The notes under the pieces are model-generated. The model did no database searches. It was not told the DNA's origin and saw only the letters and a program-made list of their open reading frames with translations. From Pseudomonadota bacterium (GTDB lineage: Bacteria > Pseudomonadota > Alphaproteobacteria > Caulobacterales > Caulobacteraceae): DNA of 36,430 nucleotides. The number at the start of each line of letters is the position of its first letter. Position 1 is the first letter of the stretch. The stretch lies in the NCBI GenBank assembly GCA_023428785.1, contig JAEYWU010000002.1:1-36430 (forward strand). Direction: 5' to 3'. Below are positions 23,930-32,800 of this stretch, in pieces. Both the position numbers and the translations under genes were made by a program.

Positions 23930-26236
23930 TCACAGGTGTGGCTCCTCGACGCGGGCCTCGGCCAGGGCGCGGGCCAGGGCGTCGCTGACCCAGTCGGCGC
24001 TCTTCTGGCGCTGAAGGGCGGCATTGACGGCCGCAGGCGTGGTCGCGCCCATCGAGACGAGGGTTTCGCCCAGAAGGCGCTGGTGGCGGCGCGCGGCCTC
24101 AAGCCCGGTCTGAAGGGCGGCATGGCTGACCGCGCCGTCGCGGACCAGCAGATCGCCCAACCGAACATAGCCGGCCCGGACCGAGCGCCAGAGCAGGGCT
24201 TCTCGCGAGGCGTCCATGTCGCCGTTCTGGCGCATGCGAGCCAGCCGCTGGCGGACCTCGACGAAGGGATCCTCGCTCCAGGCGAAGCGCAGGGCGAAGG
24301 CGACATCGGATAGGGGCGCGAACAGGACACGCACGCCCTTCACGCCACGCCGGCCGAGCAGACGCTCGAGTTCCTGACGACGTGCGGTCGGCAGGGGTTC
24401 GGCGATGGCGACGTCCAGCGAGGCGCCGTGGCGACGCAGCGGGACCGCGCCGTAAAGCCGGGCTTCCTCGACGGTCAGAAGGTCGCGCACGTCGGGCTCG
24501 ATCTGGAAGGGATCGAACATCGAGGCATAGGTCTCGCTTCGCTCCGCGAAGGCTTCGGCCAGGTGCTCGTCATCGGTCGCAGCCATGTCGAGGAGCAGCA
24601 GACCTAGCGGGCGGTAAGCGTTCTTCTGTTCGGCCAGGGCGCGGGCGAGGTCTTCCTCGGAGAGGGCGTTCCAGAAGCGGAGCGTCTCGCCCAGCCGCCC
24701 CGAGCCCTGCTGAAGTTCGGACAAGGACGGATAGGCGTGCTGGGTCTTGTCCCAGGCGATCGGGCGTCCGGTGATCAGGTGGCTTAGATACTGCCGGCTG
24801 GCGCGCCAGAAAGCTCCGAAAGAGATCAGATTGGAGACGATGATCCGGATCGGCGTCAGCGGCACATGACCCAGGCCGTGATTGGTCCCCGTGAACCAGG
24901 CCCGGTGCAGGATGCGGTTGACCAGGAACAGGAAGTTGATCGTGACCAGCACCCAGACCCAGTGTCGGTCGATCACTGGCGGCAGGTCGATGACGTCTGG
25001 CCAGAGGCGCTCGACCAGCAAATAGCCGAGCACCTGGACGACGATGAAATAGCCGAACATGCCCGCCGGCGCCGTGATCAGGGCCTTGCGGTCCCGGAAC
25101 AGGTAGTAGCGGTTGATCAGGCTGCCAAACCAGCCGAGTTGCACCCAGCCCATGATCGAGATGCCCAGCATCCAGCGCGCCTTCTGGCGGATGCTGGTCG
25201 CGGCCTTGTCGGGGAAGAACTCCTTGGTGGCCACAAGTTCGCGCGGGCGGTGATTGACCATGCCCTTGCGAAACCAGGCCTTGCGCTGACGCGGCACGCG
25301 CGCGTGGTAGCGGACGAACTTCGACGGATAGCCCATGGCCGACAGGCGGTGGCCGACGTCGTAGTCCTCGGTCAGGCTGTCAGTATTGAACGGCAGACCA
25401 TTCTTCTCGCGCACCAGGGCCAGCATGGCCGCGCGGTGGAAGGCCGTCGCCACGCCGGCCGACGGCGTCATGCCCGTCAGCGCCGAACGCACCGGCAGGT
25501 CCTTGGTATGGAACTCGGCGAACTCGTCCATGTAGTGGCAGGCCACCAGCTGGTTCCAGCCGCGGTTCATCGACAGGACCGGCATCTGGATCATCGCGGA
25601 CTCGTCGATGAACCAGTTCACGGTCTTCAGTCCGTAGGGATGAACGACGTCCTCGGCATCGTGCATCAGGAAGACGTCGAAGCGTTCGCCCGTGCGCTGC
25701 TCGTGCTTGAGGATGTTCTGGGCCAGCCAGTTCAGGCAGTCGGCCTTGGACGTCGGTCCGTCGTGCGGGACCTCGGCACGGTGCACGTTCGGAAACCGCC
25801 GGCGGATCTTGTCGACCTCGCGCCGGGTGTCGGCGTCATTGGCGTAGACGCCCACGAAGATGTCGTAGGGCCCGTAGTCGAAGGTGTTGTTGGTGTTCGC
25901 CACCATATTGGCGATGACGTCGGACTCCTGCCAGGCGGGCACCATGATGGCGATGCGCTTCTGGCGCTCGCGGTCCAGCCACTTCTGGGGTGGAGGCCGG
26001 TCCCAGAACATGCAGAACCGGACCAGCAGCCGGAACCAGTAGGCCAGGTCGATCATCAGGTCGTCCAGCGACGACACCAGGATCAGCACCGCCGAGACCA
26101 TGATCGACCAGCGCAGGAAGTCCCAGTAGGCGAGCAGCCAGCCGTAGGCGGCCTCGCCCGTCACGCCGTGGGCGGCGAGCCAGGTCCCGGCCTGGTCGAG
26201 CCAGACCTGACCATCTGCCAGGATGGCGGTTTCCAT
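23930..26236 (-). CDS. nfrB: NfrB-like inner-membrane glycosyltransferase with two MshEN-like c-di-GMP modules
   Basis: This 768-residue protein starts with a membrane segment (41-60), then a GT2 domain: MVPAWQESD (99), MHDAED (191), SLTEDYD (287) and QKARWMLG (351). Membrane segments at 390-410 and 425-442 follow. The C-terminus has two modules like the MshEN c-di-GMP fold: RLGETL at 514 with LARALAEQ and LGLLL, and RLGDLLVRDGAVSHAALQ at 692 with LLGETLV and LQRQ. In E. coli, NfrB is a c-di-GMP-controlled exopolysaccharide synthase needed for phage N4 infection. The two modules here suggest similar control, though neither matches the pattern perfectly. It follows wecB by 4 nt and its stop precedes nfrA. 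Confidence 0.93.
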   Translation of the reverse strand: METAILADGQVWLDQAGTWLAAHGVTGEAAYGWLLAYWDFLRWSIMVSAVLILVSSLDDLMIDLAYWFRLLVRFCMFWDRPPPQKWLDRERQKRIAIMVPAWQESDVIANMVANTNNTFDYGPYDIFVGVYANDADTRREVDKIRRRFPNVHRAEVPHDGPTSKADCLNWLAQNILKHEQRTGERFDVFLMHDAEDVVHPYGLKTVNWFIDESAMIQMPVLSMNRGWNQLVACHYMDEFAEFHTKDLPVRSALTGMTPSAGVATAFHRAAMLALVREKNGLPFNTDSLTEDYDVGHRLSAMGYPSKFVRYHARVPRQRKAWFRKGMVNHRPRELVATKEFFPDKAATSIRQKARWMLGISIMGWVQLGWFGSLINRYYLFRDRKALITAPAGMFGYFIVVQVLGYLLVERLWPDVIDLPPVIDRHWVWVLVTINFLFLVNRILHRAWFTGTNHGLGHVPLTPIRIIVSNLISFGAFWRASRQYLSHLITGRPIAWDKTQHAYPSLSELQQGSGRLGETLRFWNALSEEDLARALAEQKNAYRPLGLLLLDMAATDDEHLAEAFAERSETYASMFDPFQIEPDVRDLLTVEEARLYGAVPLRRHGASLDVAIAEPLPTARRQELERLLGRRGVKGVRVLFAPLSDVAFALRFAWSEDPFVEVRQRLARMRQNGDMDASREALLWRSVRAGYVRLGDLLVRDGAVSHAALQTGLEAARRHQRLLGETLVSMGATTPAAVNAALQRQKSADWVSDALARALAEARVEEPHL

Positions 26237-26240
26237 GGGC

Positions 26241-27371
26241 TCAGACCGCCGCCCGTATCAGGGTCCGGTCGTGCTGGGACAGCGGCGCGCCCTGCAGTAT
26301 ATCGGCGATCCGCGTCGAGGCCTGGCCGTCGCCGAAGGGGCTGACGGCGCGCACCATCTCCATGCGCTCGGCCTCGTTCAGGAGCAGTCTCGAGGCGCCG
26401 TCCACGACCACATCGCGGCGCGTACCGACCAGTTCGGCGACCCCGGCCTCGACCGCTTCCATCCGCTCGGTGGAGTCGCGCAGCACCAGCACCGGCACGC
26501 CGAAGGCCGGCGCCTCTTCCTGCACGCCGCCCGAGTCCGACAGAACCAGCGTCGAGCTTTTCAGGAAGGAGAGGAAAGACAGATAGTCCAAGGGACCCAC
26601 GATCCGGATACGCGACTGATCTCCGAGATAGGCGAAGACCCGGTCCCGCAACATGGGATTCGCGTGGGCCACGAAGACGATCTCGATATCGCCGAAATGG
26701 TCGCGCAGCATCACCAGGGCCGACAGGACCTGATCCAGGGCGCCGTCCCAGTTCTCGCGGCGATGCAGGGTCACCAGCACCCGACGCAGGCCGTTGGTCA
26801 GGGGCTCAGGCCGCACGCGTTGGCCGGCCAGCAGGACGCTGTCGATGCCGGTGTTGCCTGTGACGTGGACGCGGTCGGGATCGACGCCCGCCCGGATCAG
26901 ATTGGCTGCGGCCTTGTTGGTCGGGGCGAAGTGAAGCGCCGCCAGCTGGCCGACCACGCAGCGCCAGCCTTCCTCGGGAAAGGGGCGGTCCAGGTCGAAG
27001 GTGCGCAAGCCCGCCTCGACGTGGCCGATCGGGATGCGGCGCGCGAAGGCGGCCATGGCGCCGGCGGCGGTCGTGGAGGTATCGCCCTGGACGATCACAA
27101 AGTCCGGGTCGAGCCGACCGAAGGCCTCGTCCAGCCGGTCCATGACCTCGGCGAAACGGCCGCCGAGCGAGCGCTCGGGTGAGGGCGGCTGCAGGACGAT
27201 GTCCGGCGCCACGCCCATGACATCCAGCGTCTGGCCGTTCAGCGAGGATTGCTGCTCGGTGGAGATCCAGATGGGCTGGAACCCGGGCCGGGATAGGAGT
27301 TCAGCGCGCACCGGCGCCAGCTTGATGACCTCAGGCCGGGTCCCGGCCACGATCGCGACTTTCACGTCCAC
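26241..27371 (-). CDS. wecB: UDP-N-acetylglucosamine 2-epimerase (non-hydrolysing)
   Basis: This enzyme of about 376 residues interconverts UDP-GlcNAc and UDP-ManNAc. Motifs run in family order: VAIVAGTRPEVIKLAPV at the N-terminus, VQGDTSTT, GHVEAGLRTFD, LHRRENW and SDSGGVQEEAPAFGVPVL with LRDSTERMEA. The start is uncertain. The conserved protein begins at a GTG at 27371 or 27365, while the frame stays open to 27560 with no recognisable ribosome binding site and no conserved sequence. The 27371 start gives the usual family length. It lies at the head of the wecB-nfrB-nfrA set and would supply ManNAc for the polymer made by NfrB, as in E. coli. Confidence 0.92.
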   Translation of the reverse strand: MDVKVAIVAGTRPEVIKLAPVRAELLSRPGFQPIWISTEQQSSLNGQTLDVMGVAPDIVLQPPSPERSLGGRFAEVMDRLDEAFGRLDPDFVIVQGDTSTTAAGAMAAFARRIPIGHVEAGLRTFDLDRPFPEEGWRCVVGQLAALHFAPTNKAAANLIRAGVDPDRVHVTGNTGIDSVLLAGQRVRPEPLTNGLRRVLVTLHRRENWDGALDQVLSALVMLRDHFGDIEIVFVAHANPMLRDRVFAYLGDQSRIRIVGPLDYLSFLSFLKSSTLVLSDSGGVQEEAPAFGVPVLVLRDSTERMEAVEAGVAELVGTRRDVVVDGASRLLLNEAERMEMVRAVSPFGDGQASTRIADILQGAPLSQHDRTLIRAAV

Positions 27372-27639
27372 CCCCGCGGGGAGACGGGCGAAGCCACCCC
27401 CCTGGCGACTTCTGTCCGTCTTGATGCGACCGGATGACGCAGGGGGCATGCACTGAACCTGATGACGCTGTTGTCTGGCGTTCATTCTCGAACCCGTGGT
27501 CGCCAGGGGCGCGCGCCTTAAGCGTGCTTTGGGGCTCAGGTGTGGCGCAAGCGGAGCCATAATCGGGGATCGTCAGGATTCAGTTCGGCTTGACTCCGGA
27601 CAGCGGCGGAGTCCCTATTAGAACAAATAGAGAACAAAC
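27372..27639. other. Divergent intergenic region between wecB and imuA
   Basis: This 268-bp gap, if wecB starts near 27371, holds the promoters of the wecB-nfrB-nfrA set and of the mutasome operon. On the imuA side it contains a TTGACT hexamer (27590-27595) and a LexA box. On the wecB side, TTCTCGAACCCGTGGT at 27485-27500 matches 13 of 16 bases of the opgH palindrome read on the opposite strand, but its outer arms are not symmetric. I see no small ORF or RNA with support. Confidence 0.5.
27621..27635 (+). promoter_or_regulatory. LexA (SOS) box of the imuA-imuB-dnaE2 operon
   Basis: GAACAAATAGAGAAC is an exact GAAC-N7-GAAC LexA operator ending 4 nt before the imuA ATG. Upstream, TTGACT (27590-27595) and CCTATTAG (27614-27621) suggest a promoter whose -10 touches the operator. 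No Shine-Dalgarno sequence fits between box and ATG, so the message may have a very short leader or none. Confidence 0.9.
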
Positions 27640-28398
27640 ATGCCCGCATCGGCCCCCCGGCTGGAGGCGTTGCGGCGCCGTCTGGCCCGGATGGAGGGCA
27701 GGGCGGCGTCGAACGCGGACCGTTTCGACCTCGGCTGTGAGGGTGTGGACGCTTGTCTGGGCGGCCTGAACCGGCGCGCCCTGCATGAGGTCCATGCGGC
27801 GTCCGGCGCCGACATGGCCGCGGCGGACGGATTCTCGCTGGGGCTGGCGCTGCGCGCGGCGGGCGGCGGCTACATCGCCTGGATCGTCCAGTCGATGAAC
27901 CTGGCCGAGGCGGGCCTGCCTTATGGCGAGGGGCTCGCCGACTGGGGGCTGGATCCCGGGCGCGTGCTGTTCGTGCGCACGAAGGACGCCCAGGCCCTGC
28001 TGGCCGCAGCCGAGGACTGTCTGAAATCCGGGGCTTTGGGCGCGGTGGTGATGAGCGTCTGGGGAGAGCCAAAGGCCCTCAGTCTGACGGCCACGCGCCG
28101 TCTGGCCCTGGCGTCGCGGGAGAGCGGGACGGTCGGGCTGCTGGTGCGAACGGGGGCGTGCGCCCAGGCTGGCGCGGCCGAGACCCGCTGGACGATTTCC
28201 TCGGCGCCGTCGCGGGCGCTGGAGGCCGGGGCGCCGGGACGTCCGGTCCTGACGGCCCGGCTGGAGAAAAGCAGGACCGGGGCCAACCCCGGCCAGTGGA
28301 TGATGGAGTGGCATGGCGATGCGTGCGGTTTCGCAGAGCCCGAGACGATACCTGGCGGTCTGGTTCCCCTGGCTGGCCAGCGACCGGCGGCGGCGTGA
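27640..28398 (+). CDS. imuA: ImuA, RecA-like accessory protein of the SOS mutasome
   Basis: This 252-residue protein belongs to the ImuA/SulA-RecA-like group. The visible pattern DRFDLGCEGVDACLGGLNRRALHEVHAAS near residue 30 is the family hallmark; YIAWIVQ and ARRLALASRESGTVGLLVRT are RecA-fold strands. Unlike RecA, the Walker A region reads AASGADMA with no canonical GKT, so ATP binding is doubtful. It acts with ImuB and DnaE2 in damage-induced mutagenic synthesis, as studied in Caulobacter. The start is directly after the LexA box. The 3' end overlaps imuB by about 86 nt. Confidence 0.93.
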   Translation: MPASAPRLEALRRRLARMEGRAASNADRFDLGCEGVDACLGGLNRRALHEVHAASGADMAAADGFSLGLALRAAGGGYIAWIVQSMNLAEAGLPYGEGLADWGLDPGRVLFVRTKDAQALLAAAEDCLKSGALGAVVMSVWGEPKALSLTATRRLALASRESGTVGLLVRTGACAQAGAAETRWTISSAPSRALEAGAPGRPVLTARLEKSRTGANPGQWMMEWHGDACGFAEPETIPGGLVPLAGQRPAAA

Positions 28399-29842
28399 AG
28401 CGTCCGGCGCCTTCGTTCTCGTCGAGAAGAACAAGGGTGCGCTGCGGCTGTCGGCCGTCTCACCCCAGGCTCATGCGATCGGTCTGACACCCGGCCTGAC
28501 TCTGGCCGATGCGCGGGCGCGTGTGCCCGATCTTGTCACCCTGGTCGCTGAACCGGAGGCCGATGCGGCGTTGCTGAAGCGGGTCGTGATCGACTTCGGC
28601 CGCTTCACGCCCATGGCGGCGGCGGACGGGCCCGATGGCCTGATCCTGGATGTGACCGGCTGCGCCCATCTGTTTGGCGGCGAACGGGGACTGGCCGAAC
28701 GGGCGATGGATCGGGCCGGAACCATCGGGCTGCAGGCCCGGGTCGCCATGGCCGGCACGCCCCAGGCGGCGCGGGCTCTGGTCCGCTTCGGCTCCGGCGG
28801 GATCACGCCTGATGGCTGCGACCGTGACGCGGTCCGCCGCTTGCCGGTTGAGGCGCTGGAACTGCCGGAGGCTGATACTCAGGCGCTGAGACGCGCGGGC
28901 CTCAAGACCGTGGCCGCCGTCGACGACCGTCCGCGCGCGGCCCTGGCCGCCCGTTTCGGCAAGGCCTCGGCCTGGAAGGTCGATCGGGTGCTGGGGCTGG
29001 AGGACATCCGCATCACACCGCTGCGGCCGCCCGATCCGTGCGTCGTCGACCGTGTGCTGATGGAGCCGATCTCGCTGGATGACGATATCCACCGCGTTCT
29101 GGCCGACCTGATGGCCGAGGCCGTGGCCCGGCTGGAACGGGATGGGCAGGGCGGCCGGGTCTTTACCGCGGCCTTCTTCCGCGTGGATGGCCAGACCCGT
29201 CGCGTCTCGGTCCAGACCGGCCGGGCGACGCGCGACGCGCCCGCCGTGCTGAGGCTGTTCCGCGAGAAGATCGCGGCCCTGTCGGTCCCGCTCGATCCAG
29301 GCTTCGGCTTTGACCAGCTGCGGCTTTCAGTCGTGCGTGTCGAGCCCCTGGCCGCGACCCAGGTCGACCTGAATCGCCGCCCGGACCGGTCGGTGGATTT
29401 CGACGGCCTGATCGACCGGCTGAGTGCGCGCCTGGGCCCCGAGGCCGTGCTCCGCTTCGAGGCGCGCGACGCCCACCTTCCCGAGCGGGCGGTGCGGCTA
29501 CGGCCAGCGGGCGGTCCTGACCGCCCCTGGCCCGAACGCTCCAGGGATGAAACGCCGCTTCGCCCGCTTCACCTGTTCGATCCGCCCCAGCCGGTCGAGC
29601 AGCCCATGGCTTTCGCTCCCGATGGCCCGCCGATGCGCTTCCGATGGCGCCGGATCCAGCACGAGGTCGTGCGAGCCGAGGGGCCCGAACGGATCGCGGA
29701 TGAGTGGTGGCGGCGCGAGGAGCCGACGCGCGACTACTACCGGATCGAGGACAAGCAGGGCCGCCGCCTGTGGCTCTTCCGTCAGGGACTGTACGGCGAC
29801 GAACGGTCGCCGCGCTGGTTCGTCCACGGCCTGTTCGCATGA
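28313..29842 (+). CDS. imuB: ImuB, catalytically inactive Y-family polymerase homologue
   Basis: This 509-residue Y-family-like protein starts RAVSQSPRRYLAVWFPWLASDRRRR. The position of the usual catalytic Asp-x-Asp in DinB/UmuC is FPWLASD, so the metal-binding acid pair appears lost, as is known for ImuB. Later blocks are typical: TGCAHLFGGERGLAERAM, RKAGL-type RRAGLKTVAAV, and a sliding-clamp-like motif Q350-VDL in ATQVDLNRR. The C-terminus holds a DUF6504-like unit (FRWRRIQHEVVRAEGPERIA, YYRIEDKQGRRLWLFRQGLY). ImuB is the scaffold tying DnaE2 to the beta clamp. GGAG about 4 nt before the ATG at 28313 supports this start (28319 possible). Its stop overlaps the dnaE2 start as ATGA. Confidence 0.95.
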   Translation: MAMRAVSQSPRRYLAVWFPWLASDRRRREASGAFVLVEKNKGALRLSAVSPQAHAIGLTPGLTLADARARVPDLVTLVAEPEADAALLKRVVIDFGRFTPMAAADGPDGLILDVTGCAHLFGGERGLAERAMDRAGTIGLQARVAMAGTPQAARALVRFGSGGITPDGCDRDAVRRLPVEALELPEADTQALRRAGLKTVAAVDDRPRAALAARFGKASAWKVDRVLGLEDIRITPLRPPDPCVVDRVLMEPISLDDDIHRVLADLMAEAVARLERDGQGGRVFTAAFFRVDGQTRRVSVQTGRATRDAPAVLRLFREKIAALSVPLDPGFGFDQLRLSVVRVEPLAATQVDLNRRPDRSVDFDGLIDRLSARLGPEAVLRFEARDAHLPERAVRLRPAGGPDRPWPERSRDETPLRPLHLFDPPQPVEQPMAFAPDGPPMRFRWRRIQHEVVRAEGPERIADEWWRREEPTRDYYRIEDKQGRRLWLFRQGLYGDERSPRWFVHGLFA

Positions 29843-32800
29843 CCGCCTATGCAGAGCTGGCGGCCGCCTCGAATTTCTCGTTTCTGAGAGGAGCGTCGCA
29901 TCCACAGGACATGGTGCTGGCGTCGCTGCTGCTCGGCCAATCCGGCATTGGCATCGCCGACCGCAATACGGTCGCCGGCGTCGTGCGGGCCTGGAGCGCC
30001 CTGAATGAACTCCGGGAGGAAGGCTGGTCGACGCCGCAGAAGGTCAGGCATGGCGGCTCGCCCGGTGAGGTCGGCTATGTCGCCAGCGACATCGAGGTCC
30101 TGCCCGATACGGAGGTGATCAAGGCCCAGGCAAAGGCCTTCAAGCTGATGGTTGGCGCGCGCCTGTCCTTCGAGGACGGAACGCCTGAAATCATCGCCTA
30201 CCCTGAGAGCCGTACAGGCTGGGGGCAGCTGTGCCGACTGCTGACGCAGGGAAATCTCAGGGGCAAGAAGGGCGAGTGCCGGCTGATGCTGCCAGACCTG
30301 ATCGCCCATTGTGATGATCTGCTCCTGATCGTCATGCCGTCGGGACGACTCGATGACTTGAAGCCCGTCCTGTCGCGGTTGAGAAGCGCGCGGCCTCATG
30401 CGGTATGGCTTGGCGCGCCTCTGCTCTACCGGGGCGACGACCAGCGCAGGCTTCTGCGGCTGGACGCTCTGGCGCGCGACGAGGGCGTGCCGCTGCTGGC
30501 GGTCAATGACGCCCTCTATCATGCGACCGAGCAGCGGGATCTGCAGGACGTGATGACCTGCATCCGCGAGAAGACCACGATCCGCGAGGCCGGCCGGCTT
30601 CTGCAGGCCAACGCCGAGCGACACCTGAAGACACCCGAGGAGATGGCGCGGCTGTTTCGCTCGGCGCCCCACGCCCTGGCGGAAATCTCCCGCGTCATGG
30701 CGCGCATCCGGTTCGATCTGGAGCAACTGAGGTACGACTATCCCGAGGAGCCGGTGCCGCCGGGGGAGACGCCGCAGGGCTGGCTGGAGAAGCAGACCTG
30801 GCTCTATGCCGAGATGCGCTACTATGAGAGCGGCATCCCCGAGAAGGTCGTGGCGCTCCTGAACAAGGAGCTGGCTTTCATCGCCAAACAGAAACTCGCG
30901 CCGTATTTCCTCACGATCCACGAAATTGTCCGGCGCGCGAACGACGTCGGCATTCTCTGTCAGGGGCGGGGCTCAGCCGCGAACTCTGCAGTCTGTTACG
31001 TGCTCGGCATCACTTCCGTCGATCCCAGCGAACACGACCTGCTGTTCGAACGCTTCCTGTCCACGGCGGCTGGCGAACCACCGGACATCGACGTCGATTT
31101 CGAGCACGAGCGGCGTGAAGAGATCATGCAGTGGATCTATGGCCGCTATGGCCGCGACCGCGCCGGGATCGCCGCAACCGTCATCCGCTATCGGCCGCGC
31201 AGCGCCATGCGCGAGGTGGGCAAGGTCATGGGCCTGAGCGAGGATATCACCGCCCGGTTGTCCGGGACCCAGTGGGGCCACTGGGGTTCCGACATTCCCG
31301 ACGGCCATGTCGAACAGGCCGGGCTTGAGGCCGATAATCCAACGGTGCGTCAGGCGATCGGGCTGGCGAAGCGGTTGCTGGGTTTTCCCCGGCACCTGTC
31401 CCAGCACGTCGGCGGCTTCATCCTGACCCAGGGGCGGCTGGATGAGCTGGTTCCCATTGGCAACGCCGCCATGGAGAACCGCACCTTCATCGAATGGGAC
31501 CGGGACGACATCGACGCCCTGCGCCTGATGAAGGTCGATGTGCTGGCTCTGGGGATGCTGACCTGCATCAAGAAGGCGTTCGACATGATCCGGGATCATG
31601 GGGGGGCGACCTATGATCTGGCCTCTGTGCCCCCGGATCTGGATGCGGTCTACGACATGCTGCGCGACGGAGACTCCCTGGGCGTCTTCCAGGTCGAGAG
31701 CCGGGCTCAGATGAACATGCTGCCGCGCCTGAGACCGCGCGAGTTCTACGATCTTGTCATTCAGGTCGCGATCGTTCGGCCCGGGCCGATCCAGGGGGAC
31801 ATGGTCCATCCTTATTTGCGTCGCCGCAACGGTGAGGAGACCGTCGTCTATCCGTCGCCGTCGCCGGACAGGGGCGAGCCGGACGAACTGCATCAGATCC
31901 TGAGGCGCACCAATGGTGTGCCGCTGTTTCAGGAGCAGGCGATGAAGATCGCCATGGTGGCGGCTGAGTTTTCGGACGTGGAGACGCGCAGGCTGAGGAA
32001 GGCGATGGGCACCTTTCGTGGCGATGGAACCCTGCACCTCTACGAAGAGATTTTCGTCAGCCGTATGAGCGCCCGGGGCTACGATCCGGACTTCGCCCAG
32101 CGCTGCTATGACCAGATCAAGGGCTTCGGCTCCTACGGCTTCCCGGAGAGCCACGCGGCCAGCTTCGCCAAGCTGGTTTACATCTCCAGCTACATCAAGT
32201 GGCGCTATCCGGCGGTGTTTGCGACGGCCCTGCTGAACAGCCAGCCGATGGGCTTTTATGCGCCGGCCCAGATCATCAGGGATGCCCAGCAGCATGGCGC
32301 CCATGCTCTGCCGATCGATGTGAATCACAGTGCTTGGGACAACAGGCTGGAAGGCTCTGGATGGTTGGCGTTCAGGCTGGGCTTGCGTCAGATCGACGGC
32401 TTCCGTGAGGAGTGGGCGGATCTCCTGGTCGCGGGCCGGGACAAGCCCTACCGCTCGATCGAGGCGTTGATGCGCAGAGGTCGCCTGCCCGTGGCGGCGC
32501 TCAGGAAGCTGGCCGATGCGGACGCCTTCCGCTCCATCGGTCTCGACCGGCGCGAAGCCTTGTGGGCAGTGCGGCGTCTGCCCAATGACGCTCCGTTGAC
32601 CCTGTTCCAGGCTGCGGATGCCCGCGAACTGGGTGAGGAGGCGGGCATGCCCCTGCCGCTGATGCCACTCAGCGAACACGTCGCGGCGGACTACCAGATG
32701 ACGCGGCTCAGCCTGAAGGCTCATCCGATGTCGATCATCCGGCCTGTGTTCAAGGCCGAGGGCGTTCTGACCTGCTCTGAGGCAGTCGATATGCCCAAGG

